Source of the DNA: Phytoseiulus persimilis
Taxonomy: Eukaryota > Arthropoda > Arachnida > Mesostigmata > Phytoseiidae
Length of the DNA stretch: 64,000 nt
Direction: 5' to 3'
Assembly: GCA_037576195.1 (NCBI GenBank)
Contig: CM075101.1
Location: forward strand, 27,342,001 to 27,406,000
Shown here: in pieces, positions 46,523-58,680 of the stretch
Numbering within the stretch: position 1 is the first letter of the stretch
How the letters are laid out: the number at the start of each line of letters is the position of its first letter
Program-made: the position numbers and the translations under genes
Notes under the pieces: generated by a model
What the model was told of the DNA's origin: nothing
The model's input: only the letters and a program-made list of their open reading frames with translations
The model's database searches: none

Positions 46523-47749
46523 ATGATTGGAGTTTATCATACCGTTCCTCAACGCTGTTCCGAACAGCGAGACACAGATGTTTGTGTTCTCGTCGGCGCT
46601 GCCGCGAGATCTGTCATTGGCGCTGGGACCGGCGACGAAATCGGCTGGCGGTGGTGTTCCCAGCATAACCTAACGAGTCGGTTAACGCATTTCAGATCTC
46701 GAACGTGCGATGAAGGTCGCGCAGGGAACGGCGACAACGCCGTTTTGCCGGGGTCACCAGGGCCTCCCCGATGTCGTATCGGTAACACGTCGTGTTGTTG
46801 TGTCACCGAATACCGCACCTGGGACGACGACTGTCCTCTCTGTCAAGCCCTTCGCGAAGAGCACGTTCAGGACGAGTACACGCAGAGTACGTACCTTTCG
46901 TAGTGAGTCGTTTGTCATCAGAAGTAATTATGCTCCGCTCAAACAGGCAGCCTCATCGACTGCGAATACTGTCATACTTGCCGGCGGCGATCCTCTAGAT
47001 GGTGACCACGCACATCGAGATGTTCGGGCGAACGGTTTGCTTTGTCGCTCCCTCCTATCTAAGGATTCGGGGAACCACCCTCATTCGGAGTCCTGTCTCC
47101 TCTAGTTGCTATATGACTCTGAACTGCCAGAGATTCGCGCTCTGCTCTTAACCATGGACTCGTTTCAGTTCTGAACAGTGAGATGAGCATGATGATCGAC
47201 GCGGTCTACGGCTTGAGTAGTCTCGTAGAGCAGAAGCTAAAAGAGAAGCAGAAAACGCGACAGGATATCTGGAAGCGAGAAGGTACATTCGGCATATTCG
47301 TTACCAAGGGCGAAGACGGCAGAAGAAGGATCGTAGTCAGGGATGGCTGGACTTCCTACCACATCGATGGTGAGTCTGCAATGCCGGACGTGCTCGCGGG
47401 TTAGTATCTGTTTAAATGTATCAACTACGGACGCACCGGCCGTGGTAGTCGTCTCTTTCCTGGCCTACAGAACACCCTCACCGTAGCAACGACGTGCGCG
47501 TTCTCAGGTGCTTTCCGTAGTGTCTCGAGTTTTCCCTGTCCTGACCGTCAGCTGTCGTTCCCAGTGTCGCCTGTCGTTCAAATATTGACGGAGAAAACCA
47601 TAATTCCACCAGAGTACAACTTTCGTGTGTATGGCTTCGTGGATCGCGTGAACTTTGTGCTAAGAACAGAACCAAGACGCTCCCTGAATTTTTCGAGAGG
47701 GGGGGAGGCAGACGAGGCAGTTCGTGGAAGACTCCGACGGCTTACTTAA
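46523..47749 (+). CDS. Small protein with collagen XV/XVIII-type trimerization domain
   Basis: Three plus-strand exons join in phase 1 at both junctions: 46523-46886, 47169-47369 and 47565-47749 (249 residues). Sites are good: donors GTACGT and GTGAGT, acceptors GACTCGTTTCAG and GTCGTTCCCAG. Exon 2 encodes a helix (GLSSLVEQKLKEKQKTRQDI) leading into EGTFGIFVTKGEDGRRRIVV, then RDGWTSYHID. This resembles the trimerization domain of multiplexin collagens (EGTLxxV..LYVRVRDGW). Exon 1 has a short collagen-like GSPGPP and a cysteine cluster (CCC, then CPLC). There is no long Gly-X-Y stretch and no endostatin domain. The start is uncertain: the ATG at 46523 has a good context but no signal peptide follows, and an acceptor at 46695 (CGCATTTCAG) could bring in an upstream secretory exon. 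Extracellular matrix assembly is inferred. Confidence 0.5.
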
Positions 47750-47750
47750 A

Positions 47751-47756
47751 AATAAA
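47751..47756 (+). terminator. Polyadenylation signal abutting the stop codon
   Basis: AATAAA begins one base after the TAA of the collagen-trimerization-like gene, so the 3' UTR would be only about 25-35 bases long. Confidence 0.6.
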
Positions 47757-47779
47757 ACAATATTGCTGGCATGTTGATG

Positions 47780-50700
47780 TGGCCTCGAACGAGCTGCAGT
47801 TTCTCAGACAGATCATCACAGAGCTTGTCTGAGGAAGGACCTGATCGAGATTTTCGAAGGCTTTAGCCTTGCTCTCATTCGAGCTCCCCAAACCGTGAAC
47901 TGCCTTCTGTACTTGTCGGGTTTCCGTTGCTGTCTGCGTTTCCCGTTGTCCAGTGGTTTAAAGAGAGCGTTTCCCCGAACTACCGGATGTGAGGAAAGTC
48001 TCCCCGAAATTGTGGAGGGGCAAACATGCAGCTCGCGAGCTGAGCTCACGCAGAACACTGGGATGGGAAACACGTCGACGCTCAGCCATTCTGTGGGTAG
48101 CGTTAAATGCTAGAGCTCGCTTGCTTGATGCCTGTGCCTCAGAGGACCGATGAACCAGGAGTTGGTCCACGCACTCATGAAACGTAGATTAGCTATTCAA
48201 AGATGGGTGCAGAGGAGCGCGTAAGTGAGTCCTGTGAGTGAATAAGACATGCGGGTGGGAGAGATAGGAAAACAGAGGCGCGAGGGGGAACGCGCCAGAT
48301 AATGACGGCGAACGATCTAAGGAAGATCTCACCCGCATTCATTACGAAAGCGTGTGTGCGTTTATTTGCCTAGTGCACATCCGATAAACATTGCATCTCC
48401 CGCGCTTTGAGTGGGCCCCGCTCCACTCTCGGCTCCGCCTCTCCACTAAGAGGAGTGGGCCAGAAAAAGGTCGCCGAACGACCGAGCGAAATAGCCGCGC
48501 AGCGACAGTGGGTCGCGAGGAATAATTACGCGGAGCCGAATTGATCGTCGGCCTCCTGTTAGACGCACATATCTCTCTCGAGCGTGAATGCAGCCGAGCC
48601 CGGGTGAACCTTGGCTCGTCGCAGGGATCCGCTGGGTCTCGTGTTCGGCGCCTCTGACATCATTTCCGTCCTGGGAGAAAATACATCGACCGAAGGAAGC
48701 GTTTGCAGAGACTGGCGAGAATGCCCGGTGCAACGGACGAACGAGAGCAACGGACAGCGGGAGGAGGAGGAGGAGAAGATTGCACTGAACCCAGGCGTCA
48801 ACTCTAACGAGACAAACACTTTGGTTCGGCCGCTGAGACCTCGACGACAGCGAGAATGTCGAGCCACGAGGCAAAAAGGGTACGCGGTCCGTGTAGCGTT
48901 AAAAAAATGCGGTGAACTTTTTTCTCTTCGTTCTCCTTCTCTTTCCGGCGTTCTCTGTGAGCTAGCCGCATATCATCAAGGAATTAATATTTCGAGCTAC
49001 AACGATATTACCATGCGCCGCTTTAAACCGACTGCAGACTTCTTTCATTCATCGCTGTCCTGACGGCCGGCCTGCCTGCCGGCGGCCAATATGTAAATAG
49101 GCTTCATTGTGCTTTTGCTCAACGTCCAAACTGGAGCGAACAGAGTCAACATTCTCAGCAAATTTCTGCAAGAGGAAAAAGCGAGAAATAACGGCTGTTT
49201 GGATAACGATTCTCGCAGTGACTCGGCTATAATCACCGACGCAGTCATCATGGTCACATGCGAGCTCGCCGGCATCAGGGAACTGAAGGATTCCGAGCTC
49301 AGTGGACTCGCGCGAGGAACTACTCGCTCCAGATCCTGTTGGACTCGAGGGTGCTCGCCAAGTCTTCTCAAGGATCAGGGGTCTCTCGGGAAGCTATCGC
49401 AGCTATATCTCCCAACGATGTCTCTGTCGTCATTCTGCTCGCCGAGAGGCCCATAGTGCATTTAGCATCTGGGCACTAGGTCTGCCTGCGACAGCTGAGC
49501 ACTCCCCGCGGATGCGAAGGGCTGGCAGCGGTCCTGCTGCAGATGATCCTGGATTGGCACCACGTAAGGAGTCAATTGCTACGTGACGGAATGTCCCTCC
49601 TGACTGAGCCTGTTGACGCTTCCCGAGACACCGCTCAGAACTCATGAAGCGTTCGGGGAGCGGCGCCGCAGCGAGCCGTCCACGTGCACGGTCTCCGAGC
49701 TGCTATTCCAGAGAACTCTCCTCCCGCGGAACCCGCCGACAGCCTCCGGAGGAGCCCTTGCGTAGAATGAAGACGTTCACTGCCTAGTTGAGCAATCCAA
49801 ACATGGTATCGGCCAGAATCTCTCCCGGAAGCTCTCCCGCGAATCATCCGTTGATACAAGGGATTTTCACTCCGCTCCTCGGATCAACCCGTTGACTTGC
49901 AAAAACTGCTGTCGAAGAATGGGTGGTTGGAGACGACTGCTGCTCTCCAGGGTGTGATGAGCGCTTCCCGAAATATGTCGTCCTCTTCCGTCCGCAACCA
50001 CTGCGCGGACTGAACGGAGTTCTATTCCAGAATATAACCAGAAATACTACGGACCCTAACTCGATCATCGGAACGGTGCGTTGGGAGAATCTATTCGGGT
50101 TCACAGTGAAGACCCCCCCCCCCCCCCCCCGACATCCTTGTTGGATATTGAGGTTCTGTCTGTCAAATCAGAACGTCGGGGTTGTTCGTTGGGACGAACA
50201 AAATGTCAATCTCGAAACTTGGAGAGCCCCAGACGAAGTCGGAGAACTGGAAGAGAGAAACAGCGGAGGGAATCGGGGAACCCGAGATTTGGAAAATCCC
50301 TTCAGACAAGTTGCTGACTCGCCACCAGTGCAGATGCTTGACCGACTAGGAACGAGTCTATCTGTATTCGCGTGGAGCGCCATGGCTTCGGTTGCTTTCC
50401 CTTCTCCAATCTGGTTAAGTTGTTCTTGTGCGGCCTGCCTAATCCTGTTGCTGCTCTGCATCCTTGATTCACTACCGTGGCGCATACGTGTAGGGGGAAA
50501 AAAAGCTGGGAGATGACAAAAAACACAGCAGCCCGCCGGCGCGCTTTCCAAACCACTCGCCCGGAGGCCAGGCAGCGAAATAAGCCGAATCGGGGTCCCG
50601 TTCGTTCGTACACTACTGTAGCTTCCACGTTCTCGTCACAATCGCAGACTAGGAGAGCCTATTTTTTCCTGGCTAAGCTTCGTTCTGAAATCGATTGCAG

Positions 50701-50784
50701 TAGCCCTAATCCCCAATCCATGCTCCGAAAAGGTCGTTGCGGAACTCATTTCGAACTTGTTGACAATAACCTCTCCGAGAGGCT
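47780..50784. other. No supported gene; long poly-C run
   Basis: A run of 18 C lies at 50113-50130. A plus-strand frame around 49923-50516 stays open for 197 codons through that run and ends with a hydrophobic stretch (AACLILLLLCILDSLPW), but the minus strand is also open at 50168-50628. With a homopolymer in the middle I do not call a gene. The 48.4-48.9 kb stretch likewise shows opposed frames. Confidence 0.35.
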
Positions 50785-50970
50785 ATGTCGGCCGACACAA
50801 AGCCAATCGCATCTACAGCCAACCTATCCGACAGTGGTGCTCATAATCACCTTCGTGTCATGATCGAGTCGACCGTTTCCTCGGTGAAGTTGCTGTACCG
50901 CCAACAGCACATCAAAAAGATGGTTCAGAGTGTCATTGAGCGCCGCTATGATGGATTGCTTACAGCTCGT
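50785..50970 (+). CDS. Candidate first exon, unknown protein
   Basis: An ATG (MSADTKPIASTANLSDS...) opens 62 codons ending at a donor (GCTCGT then GTGAGA) in phase 0. The second half is a clear basic amphipathic helix (VSSVKLLYRQQHIKKMVQSV) ending ERRYDGLLTAR. The composition is protein-like, but no next exon in phase 0 was identified and no family is recognised. The exon at 52138 needs phase 2, so at least one exon would have to lie between them if they belong together. Confidence 0.35.
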
Positions 50971-52137
50971 GTGAGACCGAGTTTGTCACGCTTCCGTTTC
51001 GCGGGTTCGGTTCCTCAAGCTGGGCAATCGGCGTGAGGAGTCGCAGAATATCAAATGATCTGGTTGTTCGAGAGGATCCCAGCTCTCGGGGTTTCCTGTG
51101 ATCAAGATTTATACCCACGGAAGGGCAGCTGCGATCCTCAGGGAGAAGTGCCGCTCGAAAATCGAATAAAATGCGGCTTTCCCCGGCCCGCGTCCGTCTT
51201 CTGTGGCTCGACGTGAGCATTTCGGTCGCGCACCGCTTCTGGCGAACTTGTCCATATTTCACGGCGCGGCTCCATCTGACATGATTCGAAAGCGGAGGAC
51301 ATCGATCATGCTTGCACACGACGCCGGAAACATTTCACTAGCATTGCAGCACTCGTCCAGACTTGGGCACCGAGTGCTCTTGTTCGTTCGTATGTGAGCA
51401 TTTACGAACTTTGCAAAGCGCGAGTCGTCGAGTCAGTCAGCGAAACAACGCAGCCTCGGGCCATTCCGTGTCGCTGACATGACTTGATCCACCGCGTTGA
51501 CGACGACTGCTTTGACAACTTACAGCACTTGGTGGCGGGGAAGCCCTAGACTAAAAATTTCTGAAATGTGTGACGGATTTACCCCGGCGGGCGGGCTTCG
51601 TAAGTAGTGAAACCGCTTGAGAGTCTTCTGAAGTGGCCATCCTCCTCCCGGTCGATGGTCGTCATACACTGGAACATTACACCTCACACAAGGTACCATA
51701 CATGGGTTTCATGGCTTCTCGGGAACGGCTATCCGCGCTAGCGCCGGGAGCCTGACTAGGTCGGCGCCTGAGCCTCCTGATCAGGAATCCTTGTCGACGA
51801 TGTTCAGATCGGAGGACTCAAACACGAAAATTACGATGGTCTGACGACACAACGACGGCGGAGACGACGGACATTTCTGAGAACGATCGCGGCTCGCCTG
51901 GGGACATTGTTTGGCGAGGGCATCGCGGAACGGCTGGTGGCGAGGTTCACACGATGAGGAGAACGAGTACTTTGTGAAAGTACTTCCCACCCGACGGACG
52001 CGGAGTATCTCATTGAAATTCGAGTAGCCTCGTTTATTCACGGACTATTCAGCAGACTCATCGGCGCGCTCCCCATAATCAAAAGTTTACGAGAGATCCA
52101 CTCTATTTTCCTTGTTGAACTTGAAGCTTTATTGAAG
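50971..52137. other. No supported gene
   Basis: Minus-strand frames at 50960-51319 and 51781-52041 are motif-free. TTTATT at 52129-52134 gives AATAAA on the minus strand, which could end a minus-strand transcript. Confidence 0.35.
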
Positions 52138-52486
52138 GAATGTGAGTGTACGAGCCGAAGCGCTTGCTACGCGTCTCAGGCGCTCCCCCAGTTTCGAAAT
52201 CCTCGATCCGGCTCGGAAACCGAGTGCGAGCGAGATGCTGGAAAGTTTGTTGTCGAGACGACACGTGGAGCTCTTCTCTCCCGAGGCAGTGATCAACCAC
52301 GAAGCTCTCATAGTTCAGTCAGTCGAGTTCATGGAGTTCCGCGGTTTCAGCCCCGCCGGTGCGTACACGTTGACAGGTTCACACCGCGGACGAGTGCTAA
52401 CTCGCGCTGATTCCCGATACGATCGCTCTGAATGGAATCAAAACGAGGAACCGAGTTTTGACGATGATTCTTCTGCATTCGATTGA
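52138..52486 (+). CDS. Candidate terminal exon, unknown protein
   Basis: After a possible acceptor (GCTTTATTGAAG; a better one is CGCTCCCCCAG at 52189) the frame is open in phase 2 to a stop at 52486, about 116 codons. The sequence is convincingly protein-like: a Ser/Leu-rich helix (PSASEMLESLLSRRHVELF), a middle block (HEALIVQSVEFMEFRGFSPA) and an acidic C-terminus (EEPSFDDDSSAFD). The other strand is broken in all frames over most of it. No family is recognised; it may be the 3' end of the gene whose first exon candidate is at 50785. Confidence 0.33.
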
Positions 52487-55400
52487 GGCGATGGGAGAAA
52501 GAGCGGCTTCCGCACGAGAACAGCCCGAAGGCTGTTTCTTGCCGGCGTCTCAGCCTTCACCGAAGTCGGCGTCGCTGTCGACACTGATAGCGTTTACTTA
52601 AGCCAACACCGCAGCGGCAAAGGGCGCATGGACACACGTGATGGGCGTCGCTCTTCATCATTTCATTAATAATCATAGATGTCTGTCTGGAGCTGTTTGT
52701 GCTTGCTGGCTTCGTTTCGTCGACGTCGTCTGTGCGTCCGTCATGAGGACGGCCTTCCAGACGGCCTCCGGATTTTCTGGAAGACTTTCACCGGCCGTCC
52801 GGCCTATCAACTGAAATAACGTGTTTTCCGGTAGCTGACAGAGTGGCATGAATTAAAAACGCGCGCGTTTCGCTGTCGTTGGAGGAGCTCTCGCTCGAGT
52901 GGGATTTTTGCCTCGAAACGAGGCAGGTTTCGGAACCACTTTTTATTCTCCTTTTTCGAGACTTTATGAAACGTTCATATGTTCACGTTTCCCTCCGATT
53001 TGCGAACCGAAGGCTTTGCGCACCGGAACCTGTGCTGAAATCGCTGCCGATCTCAATCGTGAGACCGATCGAGGAGGCGTGTATTGTGCGAGCGCAAGAT
53101 ATAGCGGCCGTTTTCGGCCCATCAAGAGACTTCCCTCCCTCTGATGGAACATCCGAGTTGAACACTCAAAACTGCTCTGCGCGCGTGGAGTTCTAGGTAG
53201 TGCCGTGACGGAATCAAGAAGATTCGAAGACTGTAGACGACATAGATCCATTCGAAGTGAACGCCGAGGCATAGATCGGAGACATCGTAGCGGCCATTCA
53301 CCTGCGCCCCGTTCTTGCTCATGACTTCCTCGTTCAAGTCCGTGTAGGAAGACTCTCGGCCGTGTGCGGTCCTGAGCTAATATGCATCACGAATTCGGCC
53401 TGCGGGCATCGTCCCGAGCTTGAAGAGCTCGTGCTTGTCGGCTGCCTAGCCGGCTGGCTGCTTGACTGAACGAAAGGCTCGTGGATTCAACCGCGCTCGG
53501 TTGGCATATCGACGAACCCTCGGTAACAGGTTGACTGAGGCTCTCTGAGCTGTTATTATCCAAGCGAGCAATCTGCTCTCTGTCAACCGCTGGTCGCGGG
53601 CGCAGATCGCCTTTCCGTCCATCCGAAGCCGCGAGTCCGCCCGTCCGTTCACCCGCCGACCCTCCTTCCCGCAAACCAGCCACGGTGACGTCAACTTCTG
53701 TTTGATGTTCGGATAGCCCTGGAACTGTCATAGGGCCCGCAGCCTACTCTCAGACTACGAGCTATCGCGATGACGTCATGCCCTCCCTTCAACGTGGACA
53801 GGCACAGTGCGCGAAGCTCATGGCGCCCTCTGTCCTCGCCGGCGTGCAGTCCGGGTATAAACACTTCAAGGCGCCCTCTGTGCGCTGAGCTCGGCATCCG
53901 AGCGCAATTCGAGCTCAAGTTGTCCGCCAGACTGCGCCATCAGTCCCGGCGGAACGGAAGCGTGCAACATGCCGGCCGTCATTCGAAGCCGGTTGTCGCT
54001 CGGGAAACGGACGGTGGATTCCGTCCACTTCGGTGGACTTTCCACGAAATCCATTGCTCAGCCCGCCACCGGCGCGCGATATTTCAGAGACGAATAATCT
54101 ACATACTAGATTGCACGAGAAACTTGTTATTCGCGTGCATAAATGCGTTTATGCGCTCATTAATTCACACATGAGCCGTGAGAAAATGCAAGCTATCCCC
54201 GTGTGGAAGTTGTTCACAAGGACGAAGTATTGCACGGGATGCGTTTTCGTTTGAGACGTAGTCTACACAGTCGTCCTCGCCAACGAGTCGTAGCCGTCGG
54301 TCAGCCGGAGGAAATGAGCGCTCCTCGCTAATTCGCTCCTGTACTGCTCGTATGCGCTTTATTTGGGCCGAACTGTCCGCGGCTCTGACAGACCCCTCAC
54401 GGGCGTCTCTTCAAAAAGGAAAAACGGACCGAGAAGGCGGACGGACTCCGGGACAGATGGACTGACGGAGGGGCTCGTGTTGCCGCTTCCTGCTGCTCGT
54501 GGCGGCGGCGGTGGCGTCAATGTCTTACCACTCGAGTGTACACGATTTAGTTTGGAGCGGTTCCAACGAGGGCGCCATCGAGCAAGCATCGGTACGGCGA
54601 GAGAACCGGGCAGGCGGCGGCGAGGCAGGCGAACGGGCCCGTCGGCCCTCAGCAAGGGGACAGCAGTTGTGTCCTTCCCTTGCTGCTCTATCCTTTCCAC
54701 GAGCGGCGATATCCTCTCCCCCAGTCGCCGCCAGGTGAGGTTCCACTGTGAGGGCAGCACAATCGCTCAATGTGAATCTAACCCGCGCAACCGAAAGAAA
54801 TTTAGATGTGTCCGTGCCGGACTGGGTGTCACACATCTGACGACGGCAACACGACAGCCGACTTCGTTTTGCCAATAGACTTCACCTCTGACAGCAGCAC
54901 CAGCAGCATGTTGTGTTTCTCGTCCCATCACCGTCGTGCAAGCAGGCCGCGTTGCAAGTAGGACTCAGCTCGCCGGGCAGAGGGGCTCCCGAACGTTTGC
55001 GGAAATATATCGAACACCTTGTGCTTCGAGCTGCGTGCAAGTGACCACCGTGCTAGGTTCTTTGCTAGTTCGCGGGAGTTCCTCATCCTACGTCCGACTG
55101 TCGAACAGCTGGGAGAAGCACGTGCTCGTCATGACGACGTGTTGCAGCTGCTGGTCTTGCGGGTGCACGTCAGCACGTAGCCGCGGGCTCCGACAGTTCT
55201 GCGAGTGAAGTTCGCCAGGATGCGGCGCATCAATTATCAGCTGCCCCCGCGTAACATGTAAGGCTGCAACTGGAGGCGCCGGAGAGTTCCGCGCGGCGCT
55301 TTTTGTCCATAATCGAGCCCTCGTTTTCAGTCTACTGTTTCGTATGGTTAGATCGACAGCAGGTCGTCAACCGTCGCCAACATATCGAACAACGAACTAT

Positions 55401-55564
55401 CATTTTCACTGACTTCTTTCTGTCTGTCGTGTCGTCCGTCCCTCCATCCAGTGAGTGTCCTTCTGGTGTCTACGATCGTTTTCTCGAGTCTGCCACCTCA
55501 CATATCCAGCCGGGCTGTCGATGCGAAAGCGGGAATCACGATATCATCATATCGAAGAAGAGCC
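52487..55564. other. No supported gene
   Basis: Frames overlap on both strands at 53387-53731, 53770-54174 and especially 54359-54878, where four frames are open together in GC-rich sequence. None shows a motif or a splice chain. Confidence 0.38.
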
Positions 55565-56252
55565 TCATTGTGAGGTTGACGCGAACAACTCCGAAGAAGA
55601 CAGCGGCGACAACGGCAGCGTCGGAGACGACGAATAGACAACAACGGCTAGTGTGGCGTGCCAATCAAAGCTGAACCGAGCTCGGAAAACCGGGATCGAG
55701 TCGGGCTCTGTCTCGAATCCCGCCTTCACGAAGCTGCCGTAGATTCGCGATCGGAGCAGACTGCGCGGATTTAGGAAACGAGCGAGATCAACAGTTGTCG
55801 TCCTCCGTGAACTTTCTGTGTCACCCGGTACTGTTTCATAGAAGTTGTTGCTGTTCTCGGTCCCTGACGGATCGGAAGGAACTCCAACACCATCGTTCAC
55901 CTTCTCCACTTTCTTCTCTTCATTCACCTGTTCTCCATTACTGAATTCCTCGTGGATTCCTCTACGTTCAGACTTTCCCGCGAGGTCTGAGCCGCAACCT
56001 CTAACGACAAAGCGATCCTTCAACAACCGAGAAGCTTGAGAATCACTATCGAACCGATTAGGAACATTCGACGCGTTGTTCCACGACGCTAGGCTTTTTT
56101 CGACTTGAATCGAACCTGAGTCCGCCTTTTGAGAGGTTCCGAAGAAGAGAAAGAAGCTCTCCGGTTGTGGCAAGCAGGATAGTCAGGCAAGCTAGCAGGA
56201 GAACTCCGGAAAGTGTGAAAACAAGTTTCCAAAGGCGCCAATTAAAACGCAC
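55565..56252 (-). CDS. 3' exons of an unknown membrane protein
   Basis: One minus-strand exon (about 56252-56116; its upstream limit is uncertain, with an acceptor possible near 56265) encodes a basic lead-in and one TM helix (KLVFTLSGVLLLACLTILLA). It is followed by a Leu-rich stretch and a donor (CTCAG then GTTCGA) in phase 2. The next exon, 56000-55565, starts after an acceptor (TTTGTCGTTAG) in phase 2 and is open for about 145 codons. It contains an acidic-basic region (EEKKVEKVNDGVGVPSDPSG) and a Ser-rich end. The second exon's frame contains no Met at all, so it must be spliced to upstream sequence. The layout resembles a type II or receptor-type single-pass protein with a hydrophilic domain. 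No 5' exon or family was found. Confidence 0.35.
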
Positions 56253-56265
56253 AGCGCGTATCGCT

Positions 56266-58680
56266 TCGAGAGAGCTTCTCCTGTCTCCTCACTTTTGGAC
56301 TGATTGAATATCGGGCCGGTTCAGCAGCTTCCGAGTCGAACAACGAAAACTCGCCGAGGCATCTGGCGGAACAAAGGATAAGGCAAGCCAACGAGGGAAG
56401 AGCGAGCAGAAGGAAGCAGGATTCGATTGAGAATCAACAAACGGGACAGCGAGAGAACAAAACGAAAGGACCGAGCCAGATCGTGCAGAGTTGACAACAT
56501 TTTCCTCGAGGCTGTGACAGTGCAGGGTGCTCCGTCGGTGCTGTTCCTGTTGTTGTTATTGTCCAGGCTGTTCCCTGACAACGAGATATCCACCCTCTTC
56601 TTTTTCTCCATACGGACGTTCGAACAGGAGCGGAGTTGGAGAGAATACTGAATATTGGTAAGCACCAAAGATATATAGGTACTTGAGAGGCCAAGTCGAG
56701 AGCAGCGATTGAGCCAAACGGATGATGCGATACCCATGATTATTCGAGGAGAACCGGCGATACAGAAGCCTCATAGCAGACGCGGAGTTATTTGGGAGAA
56801 GAAACGATACCGACGCGGGAAGCCCTTCCGACCACAGAGATTCTGTCGGCGATAAAGCAACCACAGACGCCTGAAACTCTACTTCAGAGCACTGTTTGAG
56901 CCGAGATCAGCCGATCGAAACTCTCAACGATAATAACAGTCGGATTCAGATATCTCATTCTTAGCAAGGCTCGGAAGTTTCTATCGTGAGCGCACCGGCT
57001 CGGTGAGTCGCTCATTGAGCGTTCGTTCTCGATACTTGTCTCCTCATATTTTACCGGCCTCATCGATCAGATGATCGTTCTTACCCTCGGGCAGCTTGAG
57101 GAGGGCAGATGTGGTTCACTAGGAACCAAACGGATAGAACTTGAATGCACAGTCCTCGTTTGAAAGACCTCTAAGAGCGGAGCTCACACGTGCATCGCTC
57201 TACAGTCCGAATGACTACCAACTCGATGGCTCATCTTCTTTCTTTTCTCTTGTTTTCTTGTTCGGTTCATAAACGAGGTCCCCCACCGTGTCCAGCTCGA
57301 AGAAATGAGTGATTCATCCATTATCGATTGAGATTCCATCCGCTTCTGTTGCAAATAAAGGAGGGGAGGCCGGTTGATGACAGAAACCAGCGTTGACAAC
57401 TCGAGGAATTCACGAAGGTGAACTGAGGTGATGCAGAGCCCATCTTCTGAGATTCTTCGAGCCAGTCTGACTGAATAATGGATCCTGATGCAATCTTTAT
57501 CCGTTGATTCTGCTAGACGTATACGTGTGTGGGCCGTGCTACTTTCTAGATCGCTGATGTCACGCGCGCAAGGACATCCTCGACGGATTCGTCCTGATAG
57601 TCGGAGCTCCGGGCAGACTCTGTGGGGAACGTGCATGTTTTCCACTCATAGTATTGTTGCGCCAATTCGCTTTTAGACAAGAAACTGAAGAAGCCATCAA
57701 TAGGAAGTCGCAAGTTGCGAGCTTGGCCTTATTGAACGGAACGGATCGATCAGGCTAAGGGAATACAAATTTTCCCGGAAAAAACAAACAACATTGTTCC
57801 ACCGTTGGTTGATAATAATCCTCATGAGTACAGAATCGGATCTCCGAACGAATTCAACAGCCTCGACCGAGGAATCCTCTCCCTAGTCTTCCTGACACGT
57901 CCTCACATTCATTTACAGCTGAGAGCTGTTTTACGAAGCGGGGTCCCCATGTGTTTGCGTCTGCCAGCAGCCCAACAAGCGGCGTTTCCGTCCTTAGCCC
58001 GATTCGATGTTGTTCTAAGCTCGTTTCGGAATGTACCATAAATTTGCGCCGTCCAATCGCCGACCACTGATTCCCCTCTGTGTAGTTGGTCCATCCGTGT
58101 TACGAACGCGGCAGAATCATGAATCGGAAAATGTTTACATTCAGACTTGACCACTCTCGGGATAACCGTCAAGAGAAGCCCATTCGTGGAACTCCCTCAC
58201 TCTGATGGTGATAACATTTTTTTTCCTCCGTTCTCCCTGAAATGCTGACTCTCACGCAGCAGCCTTCTGAGCGTTTCCAATAAGCGCCACCGGTTTGATT
58301 CAAGAGCTCTTCGATCAGAAAAATCTGTATAAACATGAGCCGGCGGTCATTCCGTTTTGACTACCGAGAGGATTCACTGCTGCAAGAGCCGCGTCGATTG
58401 CTACGACGCCAGTCGGCAGCGGCCAAGCAGCTTCACTCTTAGCGACAGCTGCAGAGTGTGGGTCGGAGCGTTTCCCGCTACTTCGATGATTTGAAGTTCC
58501 GTTGAGCGCTATCATCAGCTACAGTCGATGAAGTTCGTCGGCATCGGTCGATAAGCAGCACGATTCAACACTGACTAATGGTTCATGTTTCGCCCAAGGG
58601 AGCCTGTTGCGGATCCGGCCCCGGTGTGCATACTGTACGTAGTGTGGTAGCCGTTGTTGCGGTTCCAGTAGCCGTCACCG
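56266..58680. other. No supported gene
   Basis: A TATATAT sequence near 56670 lies on the minus strand upstream of the TM exon, and several minus-strand frames are open at 56321-56864 without resolving into exons. The frames at 57184-57645 and 57909-58172 (-) are motif-free. Confidence 0.35.

Noticed and set aside
49923..50516. 197-codon plus-strand frame with a C-terminal hydrophobic run
   Set aside because: It reads through an 18-base C run, lacks an in-frame ATG near its start, and the minus strand is open over the same area.
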